The notes beneath the pieces were generated by a model, which was not told where the DNA came from, searched no databases, and worked only from the letters and a program-made list of their open reading frames with translations. The translations under genes were made by a program, and so were the position numbers. A stretch of 64,000 nucleotides of DNA from Xestospongia bergquistia (taxonomy: Eukaryota; Porifera; Demospongiae; Haplosclerida; Petrosiidae). Below, in pieces: positions 22,538 through 34,043 of this stretch. The stretch is from positions 2,341,001-2,405,000 of the forward strand of contig OZ014411.1 in NCBI GenBank assembly GCA_963965975.1. The letters run 5' to 3'. The number at the start of each line of letters is the position of its first letter. The first letter of the stretch is position 1.

Positions 22538-22596
22538 CATTTAATTCCTCAACTAATCTATTTACATAAATAGATCAGTTGAGGAATTAAATGTAT
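22538..22596. repeat. Short fold-back hairpin (duplicate)
   Basis: CATTTAATTCCTCAACT and AGTTGAGGAATTAAATG arms, partner of the hairpin at 11692-11751. Confidence 0.75.
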
Positions 22597-22680
22597 CCTT
22601 TCATCTGATCTGTTAATAATCTATCTATCTGTTGTTCACCCATTTACATTAGTATTTCTCTGTCAATCCATTTATTTATA

Positions 22681-22785
22681 AAGATACTTACTTAGAATGG
22701 TATCAAACATGTTCTCAAATAAGATCTCAGTTGAACAAGGAAGACTACAAGGGAAGAAAAGTAGATGTACATGTAGATGAATGAA
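22681..22785. other. Microinversion relative to copy 1 (11835-11938)
   Basis: This ~105-bp block is the reverse complement of 11835-11938, although the flanks on both sides align in direct orientation. The diagnostic run is CTCAGTTGAACAAGGAAGAC here against GTCTTCCTTGTTCAACTGAG in copy 1. The block is bounded by AGATAC/GTATCT, a short inverted repeat. Confidence 0.85.
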
Positions 22786-23773
22786 ACATTTTAACATTAC
22801 AAATGACAATATGCATGGAACTGCCCTCTTCTGTAAGTTGTTTGATTACATGATAATCACATGAGTGATTCTTATTACAGATTGTCAAATGCAAGTCCTG
22901 GTATATTTTATCAATTCACCAGTTGAACTGGTTACATTACTGGAGGAAAAAGGATGGCTAGAGCCATTGAATTCAAAAGTATTAGATTTGTATGCTGGAA
23001 TAGACTGACACACCTGCCTGTAACTGTCAGCAACCTGTAGCTGGATACTTTCAGGATTACCAGAAATCAAGTTCAATGCATAATGTGTAATCTTGTCTGT
23101 ACATGTACATGTACTTGTATTGACATAAATGAAAGTGGCTCTTATCTTATTAAATGTTTCTTAGCCATAACCATTGATTATTGTGCTAGTAGAAAAAGGT
23201 TATTGTTATATTTTTAACAAAAAATGTAACACCAAAGAGCAGTCATATTAATGTCACTTAACAAGGGTCTATAGTTTTAACTGCATAAAAACATTTGACA
23301 AGTGCACATAACCATTGTCAATTTTCTCTGGCACACTACCAAAGCATACCAGGTGATCCTAAGATTGTTGGGACCATAATGTACACATATGTATATACTT
23401 ATGTGTCAGCTTCCATTGTTTTTTATGGTGTTGTATGTGAATTTTGCAGCTGCTGAATGAAATTAATTTAATTGTATAAAATAACTACATAAACATAGCA
23501 CAATTATTTGGGCATGACTGACTGAGTTCTGTAACTCAAGAAAGCAACCTTAAAACAGTGGCATATCTTTGCCTAACTCTCTAGTCTTCAGATTTTGCAA
23601 AATACAGATCTTTAGAACAGCAATATCAACATAAGACAAAACTTAGGACAATATAAATTTCTCACAACACTAATATAAATATTTAAAATCAAAATTATTT
23701 ATAACCAAAATGTTATAACTAAACCTGAACTAAACATTATAAGAAACAAATCAAAATATTTGAATTTTGCTCA

Positions 23774-24784
23774 TTAACGAACATACAGTTCAATGATATC
23801 TAAAGGTGTGCCTTCATTTGAAGGAGCTTCATCACTACACACCCTCAGTTCAATATCATCTTGAGTCATATCATCAAGTAGTCGATAGAACCAAGGCATC
23901 TTAGAGTTGGTACAACAAGTATATTCTTTGTTATCACAGTTCTTACCATCCCACAGAGGATCATTAGAATAGAGAACATATTTCCAGCTCTTATCAGGAT
24001 CATTACCAGACTCACAGTAGTAATGATTACCAATAAAAGATGTGGCTACATTGCGACCACCAGAGTAACCTGTGTTACATGGACAAGCAAATGAACCAAC
24101 TCCATCTGGTTTCCATCCACTGGCATATGTCCAGATATGTTTACGAGGGCTTTGTCCATGAGTAATAGAAACACCATCAACATAATAACTGTTTATACCT
24201 GCACTAAGAGAGTAGAATGCATCAATACTGGCATATTGATATCCTCGAAGTCGTCCACACACTTTGTAGTATTTGAGACCAAGAGTGGAAAATGTAGTTG
24301 AACTACAACCAGCTGATGATGAGGAATTATGTCGACCACACAGTCCATGATCAATGTTGTGATGTTGTAGGTTGAGTCCAGGAGGACAACAGGCACCAGA
24401 CTCAGTCATATTAAGATAAGCCACTCTAGTCCAACCACCTTTACCATCACAGTGTGTACCTTTCATGTCACAATAAACCTAAATGTGTGATATGTAGACA
24501 AAAATAATTATAAATTTATTAGTAGAGTTGTATACAGTACTTACCAATTTTTGAGTCTTTCCATCAGGATATATTGGATAATAACAGCTCTTCCTTATAC
24601 CCAAATCATACCAATTCCTACAGTTTTGAGGTAGAGGACAATCTATAAGATAATAATAAATTGAGGAAAAGAATATGTTTAAATGTGAAACCTTGTGGAC
24701 AGTTTCCATTGACACTATTGATGAGACTAGTATATAGTAGAACATAGCTACTACTACACTCAGGAGGAGAGGATTAGAACTCAT
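23774..24784 (-). CDS. Secreted fibrinogen-like (FReD-related) protein, intact copy
   Basis: Exon 1 is 24545-24784 (ATG at 24784, donor GTAAGT) and exon 2 is 23774-24478 (acceptor CACATTTAG), giving 314 aa. The N-terminus is hydrophobic (LLLSVVVAMFYYILVSSIV), consistent with a signal peptide. Then comes NCRNWYDLGIRKSCYYPIYP, and exon 2 opens with VYCDM...GGWTRVA, the start of a fibrinogen-type fold. The C-terminal half has motifs of a widespread invertebrate secreted family: GCSSTTF, KVCGRLRGYQ, YVDGVSITHGQSPRKHIWTY, NDPLWDGKNC, TQDDIELRVC and PLDIIELYVR. Many cysteines imply an extracellular disulphide-bonded product, perhaps lectin-like or matrix. A potential internal intron (GTTTCACATT to TTATCTTATAG, 24642-24691) would break frame if spliced, so it is kept as coding, although its composition looks intronic. 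Copies at 12790 and 4325 are broken. Confidence 0.85.
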
Positions 24785-24851
24785 GATGATTATAGAAACT
24801 TTGTTTTGTTGCTTCTCTTTCTTATTGAAGAATCACTGAGATGTTTTGCCT

Positions 24852-24859
24852 CTTTTATA
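24852..24859 (-). promoter_or_regulatory. TATA box of the fibrinogen-like gene
   Basis: TATAAAAG on the minus strand, about 70 bp before the ATG at 24784, leaving room for a ~40-bp leader. Confidence 0.6.
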
Positions 24860-26604
24860 CACTTGTCATGGTCTGTGAAGCCTCCTTTCCTGTTAGTTTA
24901 AGTTGATGGAAGATAAGTTACCTCTTATTGATAGGAATGTGAATGTCTGTACCTTTGAATGAAGAGGTTACAGGTTAGTTTTTCTTGAATACTGTGTTAT
25001 CTCAAGATATTGAGGGTATTATGGAAAGGAGGGACATGATGAACTGATAAGATATGTCTCTATAGAGTGGTTCAAGGAAAGTTTTCTTGATAGCATCAGT
25101 TCAAAATAACATCCATACTTTTCAATTAAAAAGTCAAACCTCTTGTGTAGTCCTTACTACTTCAAAGATACATCTGATATTAATAATTCAAAAGTTATGA
25201 TGATAATTCTACTATTCTATCTGATATTGACTGTTAGTTTAAATTAGTCCTCAAATCAGTAATTTATCTCATACATAGAAACAGTAATGAAGGTCTATAG
25301 AGGAGTAAAATAAGTACTGTTTAGATGAAGTGTGGATTGGAACTTCTTATATCAACAGATCAGATATTCTCTGAATCAAATGAGGACACACTCTATACCA
25401 ATCTCAATATATATTGTAGCCCCATACTAATAAGAATATAGTGTATGCATTTAGCTGTTGCAATAATAACATGCTCTTATGCTAAGAACAGATTTTAAGG
25501 TTCCAAAATATCTAACATAGATACATTTGATTATAGTTCAGTTTCTGTTTGGTTTATCATTGTATTCAGTTATTGTCCTACTATGGCAATACCCTCAGTT
25601 CATTCTAGTTCTCACAAACACCCACACACTAGTACACATAGACTGGGATTTCCCCTGGTTAGGTTAATTAATGACAGTTTACTTATAGCACTTCCTTTTT
25701 GTGCACTTTGATTAGTTGGAGATTGTTATATTTTATTCTTTTGTTTCTATAATTTAATAATGGAATAATGGAAGTCATTGTCAGTAGGATTGGGAATGCA
25801 AATACATCAAGCCTCTTCACATTAAAAGGGACACTACCAGCTGGAGTGGCTAAAAAGTAATAACTTACCAATGGTAGCTCTTACTCTTAGCATTCAACTA
25901 AATATTTGATTAGTCTCACAACAATTAATTCCACTTTTACATAGTAAATCTGAACCAGAAACAATTAAAGAGACACTGATACCAGAATTTGTCATGGATA
26001 CTCCTACTATATTATAATCCTTTTGTCCAGTCATTATATTCTGTATACTGAATAAGATACTACACAATACTGCTAATTTGAGAAAGATTTATTCGCTGTG
26101 TGGGAGTTTAAATGATATGGTCTATTGCTTGGTCTAGCTAGTCTTGGTCTATTTTAATGCATACTACTTGCACTATACAATGTATAAAGAATATAAAAAA
26201 AAATAAAAAGCTGAATAAATTTAAGCTAGGACGGTACATAACTGGACTCATGTAACATATAGATATCATGTAAAGTTATAGATATGTTCTATAAATATAC
26301 TGTATTAATACATATGTCAAGTGTATAATTGTATGGTACATATCATAATAATGCATAGTTTCTATATGTCACCCTTTAAAGTTCCCTATTGTAGAGGTAT
26401 ACAGCATACTATAGTGTTAGTAGTAGTAGTGGGTGAGTTGACTCATTTGTACATATTTACATGTCATTTCCTTGTACAATATATCAACAGTGAATGTAGT
26501 GTTATTATGTTTACAAATTATAACAGTTTCTAATTTGAGGAAATTGTAATTATTATTGCCTAACAAGATTATGATTTACATAAACAAAATTATAGAAAAA
26601 CATA
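24860..26604. other. No gene; right part shared with the relic at 4730-5360
   Basis: The 25826-26420 stretch (AAAAGGGACACTACCAGCTG...) recurs at 4730-5360. The remainder shows no exon or repeat structure beyond AT richness. Confidence 0.65.
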
Positions 26605-28828
26605 TCAGAGTTCTCCACAGTCTGTAATAATCACTTTACTTTTTGTCCTATAAAAGGTATAATTAGTTGTTAACCACCGACATATAGAAGTATTACATTT
26701 ATATTATACATACAATACAAAAATCAATCATTATATACAAACAAAATTGTAATACATATATAGAACATCTATTAGTATCAATTTCATAGATACGTACCAT
26801 CTCAATATAGAAAATGATAATTATATTTAAAAATATATATCATACACTATTGATCTTATGAATACTAATTATACTAAGATGTATCCATAAGATATATCTA
26901 TCAGGTACATGTTATTTATTGATATTAACAGATGGTAAATCTATCAAATACTTAGATGAAAATAACAGATATTGATTTATAGTAATAATACACTAAATGT
27001 TATATCTATCAATATCCATGACTATCTATCTTATGGATACTGGTCATGGGATACTCAATACTCAATAGAAAAAGTTACAGAGTAATACACTAATTCATGT
27101 CATGCTTTCTGTGCCATCCTTAAGGCCTGGCAATACCAAACATCTTCAATTGTATTCTAAATACCAACGATACAGTTGTATAATTACTATTTTATTCAAA
27201 GAGTATGCTATCAAATTTATTACCCACTATTATATGGTCAGTTGGTCACTTAGCTATTTGATATATAAGAGCAAGGCTACATTATTTCTAATACTATATT
27301 GTATTCACTTTCCGGATGAAGATCCATAACTCTCGACATCCTTTATAACATCCATTCCTTCTAAAACAGACCCAAATACAACATGTTTTCCATCTAACCT
27401 GTAAAAAAAACAACAATTTCCTTATTTCAACAGCTATATTATGTCATGACTGTAACACAATAAGACTTAAATGGATATACTGGTAGAGGCTCTTAAAAAA
27501 TGTTCTTAATAAGTTAATAAATTATCATTGCCTCCTCTAATCATAATTATGTTACATTTTTACCATTCAGTTTTAGTAGTACAAATAAAGAACTGTGATC
27601 CATTTGTGTTTGGTCCAGCATTAGCCATAGACAGTATACCGGGTCCAGTATGCTTTAACTGGAAGTTTTCATCAGCAAACTTATTACCATATATGGATTT
27701 ACCACCAGTACCATTACCTTGAGTAAAGTCACCACCTTGACACATAAAGTCAGGAATAATACGATGAAAAGAACTGCCTTTATAACCAAACCCTTTCTCT
27801 CCAGTACATAGAGCTCTGAAGTTCTCTAAGGAGCACAAAATATATTAATTATACCAGTATTAATTGATTGTGTTAAACAAATGCAAACGTATACAATCAA
27901 AACATTGCTGTAATACATTTCAAATAATAACGACTGCCTACCTGCTGTTTTGGGGACAACATCAGCTCTTAGCTAAAAGACAGGAATTATTGTAAGTGAA
28001 GTTAATTAGAATAAAGTCTCATATCTTAGGGCATAAATATATTCTAAAACTAGTAGCCTTGTTTGACTATATATTATATGTAATCATGCAATGCCAAATG
28101 TTTTGTTGTAATAATTTCAATTGATTCAAAATCAAAATAACATCAAAATTTCCTCGTGGCTACTTGTTGCCTTAAAAAATTAAAACATCAGCTTTAAGTC
28201 CATTTTTGAGTCTTTGAATTTCATGAACGTTTACTTGATTTTTAAAGAAAAATTTTCAAGAAAATTTGCCAGAGACAATTACCTTTAAGCCATGTGCTTT
28301 TATATAGTCAATCAATCAATCACTTAGAAGAAACCTCAAAACCACAGATGTGGGTCTTGACAAAAAAGTTTTCTTTCTGAATAGTCTCTCACACACACCA
28401 ACAAACAATCACTCACACGCACACACACACACACACAAACACACACAGCTATTTAACTACAAATAAAGCAACAAGTTAGTAACCCAAACAAAGTAACTAC
28501 TAGCCAAACAACAATAACTACTGTAGTTAATTTTATGCCCTGACATATCTCCTAATATTAGTTATTAAATATAACTTAATGAAAAGTGTTTTAGTAATAT
28601 ATAGATCTTTTTATATAATAAATCTAATGTCAGTATTGTGACACATCATTTATAGCAAAGTGCAATATATATGGGTGATCGACTTACTTCAAACACTATT
28701 CGTCCTAAAGGTTTCTCATTGTCCTCAACGGCTATATCAAAGAAACATTGTGGATTAATAACCGTTGAGAAGAATCTTAAGGACGAGCTGCGAGCGTAGA
28801 CAGACTTCAGGAGAAAATTGATAGCCAT
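26605..28828 (-). CDS. Cyclophilin-type peptidyl-prolyl isomerase, mitochondrial
   Basis: Five exons on the minus strand: 28688-28828, 27942-27972 (31 nt), 27564-27825, 27309-27398 and 26605-26647. All join in phase with GT-AG introns to give 188 aa. The first ~28 residues contain Arg, Lys, Ser and no acidic residues ([11 protein letters not shown]), as in a mitochondrial presequence. The cyclophilin domain then begins [20 protein letters not shown]. Catalytic and binding-site motifs are present: [16 protein letters not shown] (Arg55/Phe60/Gln63 of human CypA), [18 protein letters not shown] in [12 protein letters not shown], and the C-terminal TDCGEL. It would isomerise X-Pro bonds in the matrix, as cyclophilin D does. 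It lies 413 bp downstream of the tandem cytosolic paralogue, which has identical exon lengths in exons 2-5. Confidence 0.93.
28395..28448. repeat. (AC)n-rich tract
   Basis: Interrupted AC repeats within intron 1 of the mitochondrial cyclophilin gene. Confidence 0.85.
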
Positions 28829-29241
28829 GTTTCCAAGAGGCAATAGGCACGCCTCATTATTTTTATTATATTAATAATTAATAATTTCATTCAACAAAGA
28901 CTAATTTGTGGAGCACTAATTAAGTAGCAAAAGGAAATAAGTTTCAATATGCACATGATAAATATATACCTTACCATGTTAGAATTTATACTGATAGTCT
29001 TGGCCAGTAGTGGGAGGGGCTGATTACAATAAGAGTATGCATGTTCAGGCTAGGTCATAACAAGATATTACTAAAAATTGGATTTTTTTTCAAAAAATTA
29101 ATAACTAATAGTTTCCTACGATGACAATAGTGATTATATAATCAAAAAAATGAAATAGAAAACAACTATAAACGAAACATTAAGGCTAAATCAAATGTTT
29201 CTCACAAGGAGTCCAAAGCAATTAGTGGGAGGGATGATTTT

Positions 29242-29471
29242 CTACAACTGTCCACAGTCGGCAATGGTAATTTTCTTACTGGTCCTATAGAAAGAGAAAT
29301 GTTGCATGGATTTTAATATTGTCTGTTTTCCCCCTAGCATGCTATGTACCAGACAGTCCTATCATCATTTTTGGTCCAATGTCATCTATACGAGGTTATG
29401 TTGGTTTAATCATTTTGTTCTAGCCAGTGTTTCATTGTGAAGTCAGAATCTTCTCAAACAATTGTAGGACG

Positions 29472-29533
<62 letters not shown>

Positions 29534-32503
29534 CAAATCCAACAATTACATAGTTGAATTTACTAAATTTAGTGATTTTAAACATTTGGATTTTAATTTG
29601 CATTAATTTTAATGATTTTCCTACAAATTCCTAGCTATGCCAATTTGTTTATAATTGAAACTATTTTATCCAAAATACTACAGTGCTACAGTGCTAAAAG
29701 AAACAATTAACACTCACTCAGTGTGTGTTGTTAATGATCTGGAAAATAGTAAAGTAAGACTTGATTCTGAGCTATAAACAATAACTCTTAAACTTAGAAC
29801 AGTTAATTTATGCTAACTTCAGCTTCAACTAAAATTGTAAGTGTAAATAACAAGCATCATTAGAAAGGAATTTCACAGTATTCCAAGCTATTGCCCTGAT
29901 TACACTAACATTATGATGGCATAAGTTACGAACTTCCTATAACTTGAAATTGGGTAAACCTATAAATATTCTGTAAAACTAAACACTCCAAGCACTTGTC
30001 TTACTACTGGTTGATTTTGATATCAATAATTTTTGTCAGGCTATAATCTTCCATTCTGTCAGTTAAATGAAGACTAAGTATACCAAAAGTTACTACTTGT
30101 GCTTAAGAGAAACATTTGAAGACTTGTTTGATATTCCTTAGCTTGTACATTTGACTAAAAGAATTACCCAGAGATAAATTGGTCAACAAATCGCAATGTT
30201 GACATAGTTTGAGGTTAGAATTTATCAACAGCCAGTATTTTATACATGACAAATGATTTTTAATTGTCACTATTAGTTTTATCATTTATGACTTAGCAAG
30301 CATTTGTGAAAAAGTAGCCAAACCGCTTTAAAGGTTTAAAATATTTGTGTTGAGTATACCTAATTAATGCACATGTTATATACTTGGAACATACTTTCCA
30401 CTTTCACTTCCAAATGATTCCATTTTTTTGACAATGTCATATCCATCAATAACAGAACCAAATACAACATGCTTTCCATCCAGCCTGTGTGTGTAAAGAG
30501 AAAGAGAGAGCAACAATTGATATGTGCAATACTTATATTTCAATTATCATCTACAAAAGGCAATTGAGTAGTTAATGCTACCAATTGTTAATATTGACAA
30601 TAACAAATCAACATAAATGTACAACTAAGCTAAATTGCAGCCATATTTAATATAACCAATTAAGACACACTCACAAAATCACACCATTAACACGTCAATA
30701 TATCATATGTGCATTATAATGACAAAGGATATCACTAACCAAGAAGTTTTAGAAGTACAAATAAAGAATTGTGATCCATTTGTGTTTGCTCCAGCATTAG
30801 CCATAGACAGTATACCGGGTCCAGTATGCTTCAATTGGAAATTTTCATCAGCAAATTTTTCACCGTAAATGGATTTACCACCAGTACCATTACCACGAGT
30901 AAAGTCACCACCTTGACACATAAAGTCAGGAATAATACGATGAAAAGAACTGCCTTTAAAACCAAATCCTTTCTCTCCAGTACATAGAGCTCTGAAGTTC
31001 TCTAAAAGAGCAGATATCATTTAAAAGTACACCATTAATTTCAGTGCTTCTACAGTAGCAAACTAGCAATACAAAATCTAATACAATTTAAAAGGCACAC
31101 GATTGCTTATAACAATTATAAAGAAGTGTCAAATTAAATAACTATAGTCCAAGTTGTCCATATTGTCCATTATCAATAATAAAATTTAATCTTTAGCATG
31201 AGAGGAAAAGAACGGTCCCTAGCTATATTTGAGTAAGCTAGACAGGTTTACCCTATAACATGAAGTACCTTTTATATCTATCTACGGAAGCCTCAGACAG
31301 ACATTCCAATTCCTATCGCTGACGCTCCATTCTAAGAGACGGCTCGTGGCACTCGCACTCCGCGTTTTATTAAGTAACAAGAAAAGCATAGAATGCCGCA
31401 CATGGCAAAAATGGAAATAGGAATAAGAACTTGGAATTCATTATCTGGGTTATTAATTGGGACTTTTAAATATGCCAACGTTTAACTCAGGTTATTCTAT
31501 CATACTTGTGTTTGGAACATGGCTTCATTAAAGGTTGAAATAACAACAAATGACTTGCACTTTAAGTACATGCCCAGTATGTTATTTTAACATTATTGTG
31601 GTGGTGAGGACAGATGTTCTTTATTGATCTTAAGACACAAACAAAATATTTTTAATCACAAAATATTGCTGTAGTAATTTCTTTAATTTGATAATTACCA
31701 GCATAATGTTTTAGGAAAGCTTATAGAAAGAATACAAAATGATAATGTGACAAAAGTATGCCAGGTCTATTGAGTTTTATCAAATTAACCACACCCATCA
31801 CTGTAATAATTTCACTAAGGCTATTAAACTAAAATTAAGTATTGTGGTGGTTTATATCTTTTATTGTTTTAATTATTACTTACAATAATACACCAAATAA
31901 AAAAATGAAAAAACAGTTGCAATCTGAAAGATTTAGCTGGCTAAGTGTATGTATGCCAGTAATAAGAAATATATTATTTTTGTTTCAATTTTGAGGCTTT
32001 CATAATGCAGTGTTTGCTTATCACTGATGTAAAAACATTTTATTTCACTATCAAACCTCAAGTATGACGCTCAATTGAGGAAATACGGTTAAAAGAAAAG
32101 AAATACATGTGCAAAGCTTTGTCCAGCTTTTAGTAGTAACTACACTGGTAAGCACTATCTTTTCTATATACTTCTTTACTACAAAAGCTGAGTAAAAGTA
32201 CCATTAACAAGGTAGAGTATTAATTTTATTATTAAAGGTCAATTAACCTCGACATATTGTACATGGTATATTCAAGACGCTGCTTTATATCGACAGTAAA
32301 TATATTATACAAAACTTACCAGCTGTCTTGGGAACAACGTCAGCTCGGAGCTATAAAGGAAATTAAAAGTAAATAAATGAACGTAATATAGATCGCAGTC
32401 ATGTACACACGAATAATCGATTTGTCTTCCTAACCTCCATAACGATACGACCAATAGACTTTCCATCAGCTGTAATATCAAAGAAACACCTTGGTCTACT
32501 CAT
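29242..32503 (-). CDS. Cyclophilin A-type peptidyl-prolyl isomerase, cytosolic
   Basis: Five exons on the minus strand: 32435-32503, 32320-32350 (31 nt), 30740-31001, 30395-30484 and 29242-29284. The product is 164 aa, the usual CypA length. It starts directly with [15 protein letters not shown] and has no targeting sequence. [44 protein letters not shown], the drug-site Trp in [12 protein letters not shown] and the terminus [11 protein letters not shown] are all present, so it should be catalytically active and cyclosporin-binding. If exon 4 were read through its GTATGT donor it would give a false early stop; the true last exon lies 1.1 kb downstream beyond an intron with a long (CA)n. Paralogue of the mitochondrial gene at 26605-28828. 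Confidence 0.93.
29475..29532. repeat. (CA)n microsatellite
   Basis: About 28 uninterrupted CA units inside the last intron of the cytosolic cyclophilin gene. Confidence 0.95.
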
Positions 32504-32587
32504 TGTGAATAAACTGTCGAACGTTTAGGGAGAAAGAGGCTTGAATCAAAGGTCAATACTTCAGAAGAATCACGAGGTGAGTTTTGA

Positions 32588-32667
32588 GCATGCGCAGAGT
32601 TTAGTTCAAAGTTCAAGAATTCGTATAATTATAATTATTATTTACTATAATTATGACGCGCATGCGT
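32588..32667. promoter_or_regulatory. NRF-1-like motifs upstream of cytosolic cyclophilin
   Basis: GCATGCGCA (32588-32596) and CGCGCATGCGT (32657-32667) match the NRF-1 consensus YGCGCATGCGCR, at -85 and -155 from the ATG at 32503. GCGCATGCGC words are rare in this AT-rich window. A related GCATGCGT at 33791-33798 precedes a possible plus-strand transcript. Function is inferred. Confidence 0.5.
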
Positions 32668-32879
32668 AGTAGTCAGGTCAGTGCGGCATTTAACAGCCAG
32701 AGTTAGTTTTAAATTAATAAAGTGGCTGACTACTTGTTTTTATAATATAATTTTTTTTTGTTTAATAAGAACATGCTAACTATTTAGAAAAATTACAAAT
32801 CAGAAGTCCCACACAAATTGAATGGCGATCATCTGTTCCAACTTGACCTAACGTCGTGCATAATTTACATATTATTAAT

Positions 32880-33085
32880 GAACGCTAGCGCAAGCGTTCT
32901 ACTCCCTCAGTAGAAAAGTTCAGAAACTGCCAAAAAATTAATATTTAGCAGTAAAAATAGGCTAGATTAAGAAGAGACTGCAAGAATGAACAATGAAAAG
33001 CTTCACTACATGGCTGATAATAAAGTTTACAATCACGTCGCCACGCCCAAGTTATGTTGACGTTATTCGAACTCCACTAAACAGT
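32880..33085. repeat. Third copy of the ~170-bp dispersed repeat with a GC palindrome
   Basis: GAACGCTAGCGCAAGCGTTC (32880-32899) followed by sequence matching 11115-11285 and 21987-22150. Confidence 0.6.
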
Positions 33086-33790
33086 CTGCTGTACATGTTA
33101 TTTAAACTGTTAAATTTAATTACATTATTCTTTTATCTAAAAATTATATGAAACATAAATGTAATTATGTTAGCTTAAACAAGGCAATAATAAAATGAAG
33201 CTACATCTCCACTGGTTTAAATACTGCACTGATGAAAGCTAATATCAAAGAATATCGATATCTTACAATAAGGAGTTACTGTTTTATATGATAGCATTTA
33301 TTATATGCCACATCAGCTAAAATCATTTTTATGCATGTCCTCAAAAGTTTGTATGCATCAGCAAAAGGTGAGGGTAGAAGAAATAGCTTCTAAAGAGGTT
33401 TATCATAAAAAATAATTAATGCAAAAATAGTGACAATTAATAAAAATACAAAATGCAAAGCATACTAGTAAAAACTTACTGTAAAAATGAACACTTCTCC
33501 ATCCAAAAAATCATTTTCTATAGTACTTACATTATTTTGATATTTACTGTTTTACTAGAAGTAGAAGGGGTCTGTTTTCAAATGCCAAAATCAGCAATTG
33601 TAAAAGCTGGCAGTGCACAAACACAGATATTAGAGTAGTCTATTGTGATATCTATGGTACAAGACTCTAACCCAATAACATTACAAAACAAAAAATGATC
33701 AATTATGTAGCTTTGATATAGTGAATTTTCAGTTATTATTACCGCCGTAGTAATCGCTCTTTGTTTCACGCGGCAAAGTCATACATCTGA

Positions 33791-34043
33791 GCATGCGTGA
33801 ATATTTCGGAGCGTTTATACCGTATATGTAGTATTCTAATCCTAATTATAAAGTAAAATTGGAATTCACTAATTTCTCAGAGACAGGACATCGATTTCTC
33901 AGTTTCCAGAACTTTGTAGTTTGTATTAAAAAGAGAAGGAAACCCGTGACTACTAGTAACTCAGTTAATACTCTAAGCTCATTAGCCGTCGTACTGCGTG
34001 GACTAGACTGAACGTTAAAACTTTTGTTCAAAGAGCCAAATAG
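33791..34043 (+). other. Possible promoter and non-coding first exon
   Basis: An NRF-1-like GCATGCGT at 33791 is followed by a less AT-rich stretch ending AGAGCCAAATAG|GTAAGT (donor at 34044). No long plus-strand ORF is present, so it may be a 5' UTR exon of the unidentified gene whose first coding exon is at 38823. The link is speculative. Confidence 0.3.

Larger units (their letters stand above)
21358..24618. repeat. Segmental duplication copy 2 (~3.3 kb)
   Basis: Partner of 10490-13633. This copy retains the complete fibrinogen-like gene and continues on the right into sequence that is also present, shortened, at 4730-5360. Confidence 0.9.

Noticed and set aside
27305-27308. TGA directly after SGK as the stop of the mitochondrial cyclophilin
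   Set aside because: The sequence is a GTGAAT donor. Exon 26605-26647 completes the conserved C-terminus with the same phase as in the paralogue.
27528-27722. Plus-strand ORF across cyclophilin exon 3
   Set aside because: Antisense shadow of the mitochondrial cyclophilin coding exon.
30376-30394. In-frame end VPSI-stop as the natural terminus of the cytosolic cyclophilin
   Set aside because: It lies after a GTATGT donor. The true last exon (29242-29284) restores the canonical [13 protein letters not shown] end.
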